This document shows, one piece after another, positions 38,608 through 51,850 of a stretch of 64,000 nucleotides of DNA. How positions within the stretch are numbered: the stretch's first letter is position 1; every line of letters starts with the position of its first letter. Made by a program: the position numbers and the translations under genes. Under the pieces are notes generated by a model that ran no database searches, was not told the origin of the DNA, and worked only from the letters and a program-made list of their open reading frames with translations. The stretch comes from Aplidium turbinatum (lineage: Eukaryota; Chordata; Ascidiacea; Aplousobranchia; Polyclinidae): contig OU964921.1 of the NCBI GenBank assembly GCA_918807975.1, positions 28,608,498 through 28,672,497 on the forward strand. Reading direction: 5' to 3'.

Positions 38608-41600
38608 GCCATTGCTTCCATTATGTGTTTTTATTGGTTGATAGAATCATCATCACAGAACTGAGACAAAGTGTCTTACGCAGCAAAATACTGGTCAGTT
38701 CTTGCCATTTAGCTACACTATATTTTGGATCTTGTAAAAAACATATTTTGAAATCACGCATTATTCCCTGGACTTGCTTTTTTCATGCCAAATTAAGTTT
38801 GTAATAAACTTGTTTTGTTTTGAAATCGAAGCAATTTTATTTTGTTGTGACCCCAAACGAATGAAAATCTCAGAAAGCACTGACCCCACGACAATTTTTC
38901 TAAAAATTGCTAAATAACTATGAGGATTTAGATTTTAGATTAATCAAAAAAATTCTTTCGAAACTTTTAGGAAACAAATTTTGTTGCGACGCAAAACTCC
39001 TTCATCTGAATTTCAGTTTGTTACAAAGAATTTTGTTTAATTTTGCATCATCTGTCATGGAACGTAGTTTCGTTTCAGCAAAAGAAAAAATTTTCTCCAC
39101 CTACCCTCAGAATGTCAATACTAGTGTCAAAAAATATAGGTTCTTCCAATCAACCCATAGCCTACTAGCATTTGAAAGCTATGGATGAATAGTTTGTTAT
39201 GATTATTTAAAACAAAATAATTTTGAATTTTAAGTCTGTTATGTTGGCGCAATTTTTTGTTGTCTTGTTTTGGTTTGAACGAAAGGCAGTTTTGTTTCGT
39301 TGTAAGCTCGAAACGAAAACAAAATTCATATCAAACATTTTTCAATTCTATGACTAATTTTCAATAAAAAAACGATAGAAAATATTTCATTTTGACTCAA
39401 ATTTCTCATATCAAGTAAACAACATCAGTCTAGTTCGGAATCTTGTATAGTTCTGATTTTGCTTCCTTGTTACGTTTAATTGTTCTGTTGCATCCTACAT
39501 AAAGGATCCTTGTATAACTTTTTATCCTCAATAACATCAAGGAACCAGCACAGTGGTTGAGAGACATCAGCTTCTATTTCTTAAATTATAAATCCAAATT
39601 TCTCAATTATTTTATGCCTAGTTATGGCGATTTTTGAAGATTTTTTTTGTCATTTTAATCAAAAATTTTACACTGCCTTAACACGTGCGATTTTTAATCC
39701 TGGATTTTTCAAAATTGTAGGAACTGTAACAGTTTAACATGTTGTTTATGTCTCCTTTAGGCCTTATTTGACTAAATTTTCTCTTTATTGGTCTTACACT
39801 CGGACATGATGATTCAGGAAAATAATGCGAAAAGTAATTTACAGCATCGCAGGCTACGCTTTCAAAAGAAATTATCCAATTGTTTTTCAACAACCTAGCG
39901 ATTTGGCGGGGTAGCTTTTTCAAGTTTTGGATATGGTTGTTTTGACACCAATAATTGTATCAATTTACACAAGAGCAAACATCTTTTCAAATAACAGAAT
40001 AGTTTTTAAAGGTAGTAATTTGTCACAAAAATAACTTTCATTAATGGCATTTCTGTTTGCAACAGCTCATCAAAGTTGCATTGGCAGAAGAAAAAAGAAA
40101 GGGTTTTGCCTTCTGACAGCTTTAGACTATCTATCACTGCATTTACCAACAACCCTATAACCGTAATACGATTAATGGTAAGCAGGATGGTTTGTTTGCA
40201 CAGTGTTCCAAGAGTACACGATTTATTAGTAATCCATCATTTGTAGAAGCAGGTAAATTTTTCTTGTTCATCTTACTTCAGTATTAATTTATATTCTTTC
40301 GACGTCCGAAAACGTTTAATCAACTTATGAAATTGACTAATGGTTTGGTTTGAAAACCAAAAGTTGAGCAGACCAAATACTTTTGGTAGTGAAAAGGCAA
40401 AGTATGAAAATACAATGTTCAAATAATGCAAATTTTTGCCTGTTGAGATTTCACAAAAAAATCATGCAAAACTTTATATATCACTACTGTGTAGTCGTGA
40501 ATAGAGAAACATTAGAAAAATCGCATATACTGCAATCATGCTTTTAATGCTATGTGTTAGACACGCAACAAAGGCAATAGTTATCAAAGTCAACCAACGG
40601 CCAGTCAGAAAATAATTTAACATGGTTTTTGTCATCCATTTTGAAAACACGAGCCATAGCTGCTGATGATTGGTATGGGTATGTCAACTCACCTAAATAC
40701 AGTATTGCCAAGTGATGCCTGCTGCTGCAGCATGCACCTATCGTATGGGTTTGGTGTTTTCAGATTGAACGAATAAAGCCATGTTAGGTTTTGCGTTGTT
40801 ACATCCAGCCAGATTGTAGGATGCACTTGAACGACACCAAATCGAGGTTTAAACGTGTGAGATTTACTGTTCAAAATAAAAACATCAAGAATGTTTCAAT
40901 AACACATTGGCAATATTGTCCAAACAAACATCACCTTTCACGTAACCACAGTCACTCAGTTATCTCGAAGTTCTCATTCAAAGCGCGCTGAACAAAAACA
41001 AAATGGCGACCATTGATGACTTCAAGAGTGAAGGGCGACAACAAATGACTCAAAGCTGATTTGCCTACATGTGCCGTGGACTTTAAGTGGTTTCTGTTAA
41101 AAAAAGCTATTATTTGATGTTTATTAACGTTTTCCTATGGTTAATCAGCGCTAAGTTGGTGACTATGTTGTCCGAAGCTTTAAGAGCTTGTTGAGGACGA
41201 TGAATCAAAAAATACCATTATTCTATTTATAGTTTTGTGTCACGTAGAGTTTAATATGAATTACAAGCATTGGCATGGCTTGCAAACTTCAATGATCTAG
41301 CGAAACTTCAACCACTGAGATTACAATTTTGTTGCTTCTAATGCAAGAAACAACGAACTAATTTTGCTTGTGTGCTGTCACAAGCACATCGCTATTGTTA
41401 CAATTCTTTCTTACTATTAAACTTGATTCATCAGTGAAGTGCCAAGAAAGGTTAGGAAGAAAATCTCAAACAATCTCTTTCAAGTTGCGATTGTTACATC
41501 TTACATACATAAGCCTCAAACGTGATCGTTACTACAAATGCGCTTATAAGCCATAGCGATATACTCTATGAACGCCAGTTTTACTTCCTACATACACAGA

Positions 41601-44600
41601 CAAAAAACTATTATAGGCTACTTTTAAAAATACTATTACTGTAGAATTAAAGAAACACTGGTATTAGAAGCAAGGGAAATCTGTGTATAGTATAGTTTGC
41701 CATATGATTAGTACCACGTACAAATTTGTGAAGGAACACTGAGCTTTTCACAATCTCGTCTAACCTCTACGTCAAAGTAACACATGTATTTTTCAACAGA
41801 ATTTTAGGGCAATTGTTTTCTATACACAAACAATTCATATGTTGCAATACACGTTTAGCCTATGTCATGTTTGCTTCCTATCTGCAAATGCTAGAAGTAA
41901 TGATACTAAATTATCATTTCTGTTGATTCAAAAGAAATAGTTTTCAGACAAGATACGATATTATTGAAACTTGATTTGTTGTAAATAGGTTTTCGTTACA
42001 CTCATATAGACAAAGTTGTGTAAAAAAACAAGATTATGGTGTCATTTCTGAAACAAAGGCGCTGGTTTCTGTTTTAAATGATGCTGATAAAAATGCAATC
42101 ATAGCAGCAAATCAGCATTCAGGTCAGGTACATTGAAAACTACTAAAAAACTACTTGAAACAACTGCATGAGGTGCGGTGGTACTCGTGCTGTTGTTTCG
42201 CTTCTTCAACCAGTTATTTTTATAAAAAGAAAAATAAGTTGAATATTATCAAAACATATTTAAATTATATTTTTAAAGCAGCATACAACCAGTAATGTCA
42301 GTTACAAGAGCTGTAGAATAAAGTTACCTTTTAGCTCTTAACCGAAGCTGTGGTTTTAATAGTGGTTGTGACAAGGCAAGAATTTTTAGAAAGTTATAGC
42401 TAGGGCCAGTAAAAGTCATTAAAGTCATTTTTTTGGTGGTACAGAAAGTTGTGAAACTGAAAGCAGTGAAAGAACTACGTGGTTATGAGCTCTATTAAAA
42501 AAGTTATAAACTCATAAAAAGTCGTATTTTCTGTTTTAGGTTATAAAATATGATTTTTAGTTTTTACTTTAAAATGCAAAGATTTAACCCTAGTAATTCC
42601 GCAGATGTACTATAGTTCAAGCAGCTCCTATACAGTAGACATTGAATTTTAATAATTTGTGAATGAGAGAGGCAGTGAAAGTTTTCATGCTGAACTTCAC
42701 CAAGCATTGGAAGCAACATTTTCATTGTTTTTTTTTTGTAGTCTTGCAGCCTAATAGCGTTTACTGTTTGATGCCAATTGGCATTGTGACATTATCATCA
42801 CACATCATTTGCCTTTGTAAAACAAATGCTTCGTCCTAACAAATATTTTGCAAACGCAAACATTTTATACCACATGAAATTGTTTTTCTATTTATTAAAC
42901 ATTAGAATTCTTACAGTAATTTTGAAGTGAAATAAGTGTTTTGTTTTTGTTAAATTGTTGGAATATGTTATGTTCAAAATACATGTAAAGCTTGCATGCG
43001 AGTTGTTAATTACAAAGATTAGCATGAATTTGATGCTTAAAGAATAAAGTCATACATTATCATATGTTTCAAAAATATAAAGTCATATTTTTTTTATTTT
43101 TTAGGTCATAAAAAACTTGTTCTAGTTCTAACCAACGTAACCTAAGAATAGCCAACTACTTTACGTAGTAGACAAAATCACAAATGCAGTGAATTAGGAA
43201 AAGCATTTGTGGAATAGAAAACAGGACTCTTTTTCTAGAATTAAAATTTGCCTATGTTAACGAGGTAATTTTTCATCAACAATTGTTATCCCGTGTTTTA
43301 TGTTTTCGTGACAAAATTTACCATAGTTTTTAAATTAAAACAGTTAACTGTTTCAACCTCAAAATTTTTGAAGTTAAGCTGATAAATTCTATTAAGTGGC
43401 TTTTTATGTTTCTTCAGAAATTGTCAATCTGAATCAGAAGTGCAAAAGCAATAATATTTTTGAAAAGTTTAATTTTTTAATTGTGCAATTTATTATTATT
43501 GACTACTGATACTATATATACCCAATATACTACCTAATCAAATAAGTTTACTTTGATAATTACTTCAAATAAATGCACACCTCATTATTCTATTTAACAA
43601 TTAAATGTCAAATACATTAGAAACCACACTCTATCCTGAAAATTTAATGGGTATTTTCCTCACCACTGAATACAACTTGAGTTTTAATCCCAGTCTTTGA
43701 TGATGTGTGTTTTTAAAAACTTGTAATTTAAACAGCTAGCTTTGTCATTAATCCGTTGCTGGATTTTGTACTTCAAGTACAAAATGCCCGCTAAGAATTC
43801 AATATGGTATGACAGCATGGCAAATGGGTATTGGAGGTTGTTTTGCACAATTGGCTTTGCAAATTTAACGATATTTGAGTAGTTTGTCTGTTTTTTTTGT
43901 CGTAAACTTGGATTCTATCATTCTTAAATTAAGCATCTTTTTCTCTAAGTGTTCATTTTTCATGATTTTCAGCAGTTTTAGGTTGCTTCGTTTTGGATAA
44001 CCACTTTGATAGTTTCAAAAATTACATTCAGAATATAATGGTTTAGCCAGCTGAAAACCATACAACCATCGTGGTTTCAATTATATTCATTTTGTAATAC
44101 TGTACTTCATACGTGGCTTGTTATTAGTATGTTGCTTGTGGTGACTTACATCCGCTACTTGGCTTGTTACGATAAAATGCTCTGTAATATCCTTCATGGT
44201 GTAAATTCACATAGCTCTTTTCCGTTAGATGGTGTAGTGGAGCAAATACGATAGTGTCATTCGGAAGTAGACTGAGGCGTTTAAGTAGATAAAAAAGTTT
44301 TTCATTGTACAATCTCAAAAAGATATCCCTCCACATTAGTGCACCGTCGAGCGAAAAATTAAAATCTGTTGGTGATTGGTTTACATGCTAGATACTGGTA
44401 TCTAAGAAGTTTCCGGGGCTACACTTTGCCATCAAGTTCATCTTTTCGGTGAGCAAGATTGTCACTACAATAAAGCTTTTTTGTCTTTCGGGTTTGCTGT
44501 GACAAGTTTCGTGTCCGAAATCGTTCGACTTTACCAACTTCGCACAAGTTTATCCATGATCCGCTCCAAAAATTTTAAATCAGGGCTGATCAGAGCAATG

Positions 44601-44891
44601 CCTAATTTTCACACTGTTGCATATTTCCTTTCTGTTTGTATACATGTATTAATGTGCTCTTTCTCGAGTTTTTACGAATCCTTATCTTTTCATCAGTCTT
44701 CCAAGACAGTTTTGTATTTTACTCACGTCTCCAATTTGCTATTTCCAATAGTTTTCCTATCTCCACCAGGATGTCCTCCAGAACCGCTGTCTTCCTATAT
44801 GCTTCATATTTCGCCACTGTTCAGCGACTATCATGATTACGCATAGTTGAGTTTGACCTTGGTAAGGTTTAGGTTTGGTGTTGTCTTCATA
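38608..44891. other. Intergenic, nothing recognised
   Basis: More than 6 kb without recognised genes. A weak hairpin (gttttgtttcgttg / cgaaacgaaaacaaa) lies at 39287-39326. A short ATG frame with a good start context (acaaaATGGCG, 41003-41059, 18 codons) has no donor site after it and is not called. Open frames are short and AT-rich. Confidence 0.4.
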
Positions 44892-44942
44892 GCTGCGGTC
44901 AGCAACCTTTCTCATTAAAAGAGCCATTTAGCACCGCTCTTA
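44892..44942. mobile_element. Possible hAT element end fragment
   Basis: The sequence gctgcggtcagcaacctttc, followed by attaaaagagccattt, resembles the left end of hAT elements of the CAGCGGTCGGCAACCTTT class with its usual AGAGCCA subterminal word. No matching right end was found. Confidence 0.35.
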
Positions 44943-45579
44943 CAATATTTGAAACCTACTTAAAGCCACAGTGTCTTATTTAACCCTACGACAAATAACA
45001 AAGGTGTGGTACTATGATAACTTAGAATGCGTTTCTTTTACTGCAGAGTGTTTTATAAATACCAGAATCTTGATTTAGTCAAAACGCCATGACAAAAAAA
45101 TTTCTTGATTAGTTTCATTTTTTTTAAATTAACTCCGAAGATTAGAGCTGTAGGCTGTGTGAGCTTCCATTGAAAAAAGAGCATGTGCAATTCATCAAAA
45201 AAATCGCATGCGTTTCGAATAAACACGAAAATAATTGCGAGAAGTTATGAGTAAACAGAGAAAAGATTACTTCTTTTTACCACACGTTTACCCTCAACCT
45301 AACAGAGAAATACAACTGAATCTTTATTTGGTTCCAGGGTCGTTGAGAGGATGAAAATCTTTTAATTAAACATTTATCGTGGTCCTACTATCAACTGAGA
45401 AAGTGAACTAGTGTATACCATGAAATGCAACCTTCATATCCAATCAGGCTGATCCAACTTGTGAAAAGTAGGCCTATTGAATTCCAGGGATTAGCCATAC
45501 AGAAAAATCTTTTCAGTATAAACTTCTTTTGCTTCATATACAAGCTCGTTTCAAGGTCAAAGCTGAAAAGTGAAAATCA

Positions 45580-45673
45580 CATCCCAGACAGCAAAATCGG
45601 TCATTATTACATTGATTCAACGTCTGCAGACGTTGAATCAATGTAAAAACGAAGGATTTTGCTGTCTGGGATG
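45580..45673. repeat. Complete palindromic MITE (reference copy of the TTCAACGT family)
   Basis: A 94-bp element has 19-bp perfect outer arms (catcccagacagcaaaatc, 45580-45598, against its complement at 45655-45673) and a 40-bp perfect central palindrome (45607-45646), whose left half is ttacattgattcaacgtctg. Read as one strand the whole element folds on itself. It encodes nothing. Related copies lie near 5.7, 6.4, 6.9, 36.5, 47.0 and 57.0 kb. Confidence 0.9.
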
Positions 45674-47013
45674 TAGCTTCAGAGCCGCTCCTTGTCGATT
45701 TCAGTTAGAGCATAGGCTTTGAAATTTTCAGGATTAAGATGTAACAAGGCCAAAATAGAATTTTCATTTTAACTAAAACCTTGGTGATAAGATAAAGGGT
45801 ATAAAGATCATCATTCACTATAGATCTGTATTTAAAGCTTGCAAAATCCAGCTTGTCCAGCAAAGTTTCTTTTTTTGGTTTCCTTTTGATTTTCTTTTAG
45901 TAAGTGATCAAAGAATTTTGCTTGCATTCTTGGCAGACACAAACTCTTACACGGTATGTAACACAATCTTGCTTATTACAAAACCTGTCACAACGTATAG
46001 TAAAGTTTCCCAGTCATATCTTCTACGTGTGCATGGTCTGTCGGAGCGTTGCTCACTCTCCTCTGCCATTCGCAGAGCTTTAAACGATTAACTGTTCCCA
46101 GGTAGGCTCGAATGCTCATGGTCGAAAAGTTTGCATTGTTATAATAACATGTTTGGCAGAAGATCTCTTTCAGTGGACAACAGACAAGATAAAAAAATCT
46201 CAGCAAAATTCTGCGATGGTGAAAACAATTTTGGAGATATTGTCACCGCAATTTTTCAAACCTTTATAAACTGCTTGACTATCACTACAAATTGAGTAAA
46301 ATGTGATGTAGCATTTCTGTTTGATATGTTCTGTCATTCAAATGTAAATTTGCTTGAAAATACAAAATCGATGATGACATGGCCAATAGGCTTGAAACGC
46401 TTTACATATCGCATTGTTTCCAAACAAATTACTCGCATTGACATTAGTGAAACTTTCTGGTATCCCATGTGCAGTGTACAGTGTACACGTGCTGATTACA
46501 TCTTCTGTTGATGATTTTACAGCAGATTACAGTGTACTTCATTTTTTTTAATTTAAAATTTTATTGCTGATACATATAGAACATAATGATTTGTAGGTGC
46601 TTTTGATCCTCCGTGGACAAAATATACAGAACTTAGGCTTGTAATGATCTTGGCAAGACAAGCTTTAGAAACTCGATGCTCATCCGCATTCTGCAAAGTA
46701 GCTCTCTACAACATCATTTCACATGAAAGTATAACGCTGAAATTTAAGATAAAAACGTAACAACAGAAAATTTTCAAAAATGCAAGAATTGTTTTCATAA
46801 ATACCAGAAATGCTTACTTGTAGTGCTTGCAAAATCTTGACACCACACTTGAACGAGGAATACTGAATCCACTGAAGTAAGAACAACAAATTTCAACTTT
46901 ATTTTTCACTATGGATAATTTGTTGAATAAGACGCTTTCTTGTTTTCAGAAATGACTTTTCAATGTCAAGGGTGAAGTTTGCCAAATGTTGTCCTGATCA
47001 ATGTCGGTTATAT

Positions 47014-47100
47014 ACCCAGCCAACAAGTCAGTCCCTTTTTTACATTGCTTCAACGTCTGTAGACGTTGAATCAATGTAAAAGAAGACTAATTTGCTGGCA
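47014..47100. repeat. Palindromic MITE copy (TTCAACGT family)
   Basis: The centre (47039-47080) is a 42-bp palindrome with one mismatch (tttacattgcttcaacgtct and its complement). Outer arms ccagccaacaagt and actaatttgctgg pair imperfectly. The outer word (cccagcca) differs slightly from that of the 45.6-kb copy (cccagaca). Confidence 0.85.
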
Positions 47101-47103
47101 TCG

Positions 47104-47140
47104 TATTGACGTCATTTGTCCCATACTGATGACGTCAATA
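47104..47140. promoter_or_regulatory. Inverted pair of CRE-type (TGACGTCA) sites
   Basis: The 12-bp sequence tattgacgtcat is repeated in inverted orientation 13 bp later (atgacgtcaata). Each arm contains the full palindromic cAMP-response element word TGACGTCA. Binding by CREB/ATF-type factors is known for this word; any role here is inference. Confidence 0.35.
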
Positions 47141-50100
47141 GTGTAATCCACTTTACAAACTCTGACGTTCAATTTCTGGCGCTTTTTCTATTGTATATCA
47201 GTTTTGCACACGCTTTCCACGAAGACTTGGCAATTACAAAACATGTACTTTTAAAATTACTGAACGTTGCTTTTAACTCGTAATAAAATTCTATATATGG
47301 AAATTTGAGAAGTGACAGTTTGCACAAAAAAAATAATTGTACCACAGTAAAGTCTACGGTAAATTCACTTTTTTTAAATGACATTGTGTGGCAAAAATAA
47401 TAGTCAAAATGCTTAATTTAAAACAACTTGACAAGGCTTATGTTTTATAATATAATTTTGCATCTTTCTTGAACAAACAGCTAATTTAGCTCTTAAACTT
47501 AAGCTTTTCCAAACATTTCTTTGTCTGTTTTCAGTTAACCTTGATCAATCCTTCATTGTCACAAGGTTAGATGCAACTGGCAGAAAAATAACGAAACAAA
47601 CAGCTTTTATCAGTTCCAAATGTTTCAATAAGGTGCAAAACTAATCAGGCACGCAATTCTAGACATGGCTCGTTTATCTATTTTTATCAGTATCAAGTTA
47701 AAGCAACAACTGAAGTGTTGACCCAGACCGAAAAAAAGTCTGTTTATGTTTCCCAAGTGAGACTTTAACAAGCGTCCGTTAGATGTTAGCTTGTTCATTA
47801 ATTGCAAACATACCCCTACATCTGGAGTCAACTAAACAACTCAACTAAGATTTTATCAACATTGTGATGTCTACCTGTTTGCCTCTTTTCCTTGCTTGGC
47901 CAGTTGTCACAAAATGACCAACATTGGTATCTTAATTAAAATCACGACACAAATCTTTCATCTCTACAAAACGTTTATGTCAAAATAAATGACTAGCTCT
48001 CTTAAACTTCAAAGCATCAAATTTATATCAAGCTTGTCTCTATTTCCTCTATTCAATTTAAACCACAAGTAGGCTATGGTTATTTCGAAGTGGCGCAATT
48101 GTAGATTCTCATCACAGTAAAAAAGAAATATTTCTTTACTTATAAAGCACCATTGGTAGTTCGATCAAGAATGATGGATAGATTTCGGGTGTCCACTGTG
48201 TCAACAAAGCCTGTCATATCAAAAACCTTTAGCCCCTTTGCTTTAAAAAGCTTTTTCTAGCGTTTTTATATATCTTTGTTATATTTTTGTTTACAGTGTT
48301 GCTTTTGAAAGGCAGCAGCCCGACAAGTATTGCATATTATATTTATTCAACAAGTGCGTTTCGTTGAAAGCTTCGAAGTATTGTTGAAGCAGAAGTGTTT
48401 GCTGATGATTTCTGATGATTGGAATCTTATGAGTTGTGGCTGACCACTAAAATGTTATAAATAAAATGTCGTCGGTTGCATGTACTATCAAGTTGTTATA
48501 ATCTCACATTGACTGGAAGCGTTTTAATTGCCGGCCTCTTATTTATCATCATTTGTTGAACATGAGCTCAAGCAGCCTGGCCTTACGACCGAAATAATAT
48601 AAAAGGTGACAATCGGACGTTGATGAATTGCGTTTCTTATCAATAAGAGTGCTTTGGCTTAATGTACCGTGTATTTTGTTGCTTTGTGATAAACGAGAAG
48701 TAGTTAACGAAAAATCCAGTGCAGCAAGGTCGTTTTTGTTGCTGAAATTTAAGTGTGAATGCTGAGGTAAAAAATATGCAGCACTTGAATACAAACAGAT
48801 AAATGGAAATAGCTAGGTAGCGACAAGCTGTGTTTTACAATTGCGAGCATGTTATAGAACTGAATTTAAATTGAGAAACTTGAACAGATGAGGCAAAGCT
48901 TTAAGCCAGCAGGTTTTCACATAAAGCATTTGCTGCATTTCTTTACTTGATAATGAAATAGCAGTTTATTATTTTCTTAAATTAATGTGTTACTTATTTG
49001 TTTCAATAAAATTTTAGATTGACTGTCCCAATTTCACTTATTTTTTCAATTTCGAATACCGGTATGTTAAAAGTAGTTAAAATGATCTTGTATGGCGCCA
49101 GAATCTTGTTTCATTTTGTGGAAAAAAGGATACCATTACAATACCTGATGACTTGATCAAAAACTTTGACATAAAATGGTAAGAAATTTCTGTGAAAATT
49201 TTACTTTGTTTCTGAAAGCATATCGAGAAATGAAGAACATCAGTTACGCTTACGGCATTCATAGACTACTTTGTGTCATGTAGCAGCATTACGTCACCAC
49301 AAAGTGTAGGCTAATCGCCCAAGTGAGAAGGGTGAGATTTCGTAAAATGGTAGGGGACTGTCCAGTCCTCGTGTCTACTGGTTGCTTGCGTTTTTTTTAG
49401 GTTATTGGAACACTGCTAAGTGCTAACGACTTATACGAGATCACAACTACGTTCTTCGGAAACCCTTACGTAATCCACAGCTTGTTTTTAAGAAAAAAGC
49501 GTTTACCATTGCTATTTATTGCACGATGCGTTTGTTAGGGTTTGATTTGTCAATAAACTCAAAGCGTATTTTCTAAATTAGCCTGTATCGTGATCGAATT
49601 TTTATTGTTTAAAAAGTACTTTTAGGTTATGCAATATTTGCATCATGATATCTTTCATTTTTAAACTAAACGTAGAAAGGCCTTTTAACTATTTTTCAAG
49701 TTTTTAGTGATTTTACCTTATAAAAATTTGTTACCAAAACATTTTTTTATGAAAACTTGCAACTTTTTCTAAATTTAATTAGCAAAACGAGAGTTGAAAA
49801 CATCGCAGGTACGTACACTTGATAGATATCTTCCAGCTGGTGCGGTGTATCTGTTTGTGTTGCTTATAAATTTACGAAGCCTAATTTCTGATTGATGTGG
49901 TCGAAGAAAATGATTTACGAGCAACATGAACCGCTTGGACGTGAGCTCTGCGACCTGCGGAAAGGATAATCCCAGATTAAATGTTACCAATTGTGTTTTC
50001 GCCTACTTGACTAAGCCGGCTTTAGAATACCTTCGCTTCGTACCTTGTTATTCCTAATGCATATGAAACAGGTGACAAACCAAACAAACCTGATTATTGG

Positions 50101-50909
50101 TATTTTGTCTTGTTCACTCTTGCACAAATGAGATGTATGTTTTAAAAATACACATGTTGTACATAAAAATTACAACAAAGTTCTTAAATTATTTCATACA
50201 TGGTGACCTTTTCTTTATAAAATGCCTTCGATCATTTCAATTAATTTATGATTGTAGAATTCTAATATACTAAAATAAACCAGAACCGCAAAAACGTTTG
50301 AATACCTACTAATTAAATTAATCTGCATATCTAAATGTGTTCCATTTAAACCTAATTTAAACATGTCACTAATTTTCACCCATTATACTGTGCAATTGTC
50401 ATCAAAATCGAAACAAGTATTTTAAAATGAAGCATTTTTCCTCACTAGTGTTTCTTCTTTTTCGGGTTTTATTCTCACCTCACTGGTTTGGCAGTGTAGT
50501 CCTCCATATCACTCTGTCAGCAGCATCCACTCTTTTCACTCCTACTGTTTCAAGGTCTTTTGCCAAACAATCTTTTAATCTTTTTTTTGTTTGTTTTTAT
50601 TGTGACTTTGATCAGCTGTTCTTAATAATGCCAAAGTAATTTTTGAATAATCGCTGTCAAATAAAAAGATTTAACTGTAAGTCGTCTTTTGAAAATCAAT
50701 TTCTTAATTCTACATGTCGTGTGATGACAATTCATAACGCTGAGGGATGCTAAGGAGTATGGTTTCAAAAATACGACGTCATGGGTGTTACGAGCAATGT
50801 CGACAGTGTGGTGTAGCAGAGGCATCTGGAGCAAAAATAGGCTCACTACACACATTTATTAAGTAGATGAGATGGTTTGGATCTAGCTAAAGTAAAAAAG
50901 AGGGCTCAT

Positions 50910-51090
50910 TTTCTCATTTCGCTTTCCAGAGGTGGTCATTCCCTTTCTTTACTTCACGAAATGTAGATACAAACGACCTGTTTTATCCTGATGCTGCATC
51001 AGCAGCGTCAGGCTAAAACAGGTCGTTAGTACCTACATTGTGAAGTAAACAAAACAACGATCATACTGCTAAATGAAACTCAATCCATCG
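50910..51090. repeat. Fold-back element with about 45-90 bp arms
   Basis: The best-paired part is 50952-51047. Left arm acttcacgaaatgtagatac, aacgacctgttttatcctga, then tgctgc; the right arm is its complement with a few changes. Weaker pairing extends to about 50910 and 51090. The centre is tgctgcatcagcagc. A one-arm copy lies at 20352-20426, so this is a dispersed repeat family. Confidence 0.8.
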
Positions 51091-51530
51091 CATTCCCTTT
51101 CTTGTTTGTCATTTACGATCTGCTTTTAAACAATTCTTTAATTGATAGTTGTTTCTGCACTGCAAGGGTGTTTTGAAGGGACTTACAAAATCAATGTTTG
51201 TGAAAGATTGAACCAACGTCATCTTTCGGTAAACCGCTGTTGCAAATCATTGTTGAAGTTTAACCCTTGCAATGAGGTGAGATGAACGCAGACTAGAAAT
51301 TTTATTTCCTCTTTTGGATGTTTTTTTTTTTTCCAAATTACATTTCATTTTGAATATTTTTGTTTTGTGGAAACATGTTATCTGGTTGCTTCCAAGGTCA
51401 CTGTCACAAAGATTTTTAGTAAAGATTACAACAATACATAACCAAAATAATTTCTTGTAATTTGCTTTTGACGAATGTACCTCTTTTGTAAATTTCATTT
51501 GTGCAAACTTATGCCAGAAGTTCATCATTG

Positions 51531-51850
51531 TCCGCCCGTTAGCTCAGTGTTTCCCCGCGCCCGGCTCAAGATCACGCGGCGCAAGTTCGACTCTCGGAAT
51601 GTGCGCTTGAGCGACGCACGGTAAGGATTGCTCTCCATTCAGCGGCATCTAATGGATGGAATAATTTCCCGGCAACAAGACTTCAACAATCGGAAACTTC
51701 ACTCTGTCAATCTCGGTGACCGGGTCTGCGTCAGTGATTCAAAGCCTCTACAAGTATGCGAAACTGCCAGGATTAAGCTCTGCAAAAAGCTTTCTCAGTC
51801 CGAGGATAAAGATTCAATCAATCAAGCAATCATCATTTCAGTGATTAATC
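51531..51850 (+). mobile_element. Candidate tRNA-derived SINE
   Basis: An A-box word (ttagctcagtg, 51539-51549) is followed 43 bases later by a B-box word (aagttcgactc, 51583-51593), as in tRNA genes. The T stem does not pair well and no normal 7-base anticodon loop can be drawn, so it is tRNA-like and not an intact tRNA gene. The stretch is distinctly richer in GC than its surroundings as far as about 51800 and ends near 51810-51835 in a tcaatcaatcaagcaatcat-type simple tail, typical of SINEs. The open frame at 51628-51918 runs through the body. Confidence 0.5.

Noticed and set aside
38254-38664. Open frames rich in Gly, Arg and Pro on both strands
   Set aside because: They follow from the C-rich and G-rich end of the hAT element 37772-38599.
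41003-41059. Short gene starting acaaaATGGCGACC
   Set aside because: Only 18 codons and no splice donor after it; start-like context alone is not enough.
44481-44846. 121-codon + strand open frame
   Set aside because: Near chance length, no domain or signal recognised, no splice or promoter context.
51531-51606. Functional tRNA gene
   Set aside because: A and B boxes are present, but the T stem and anticodon arm do not form; a SINE head fits better.
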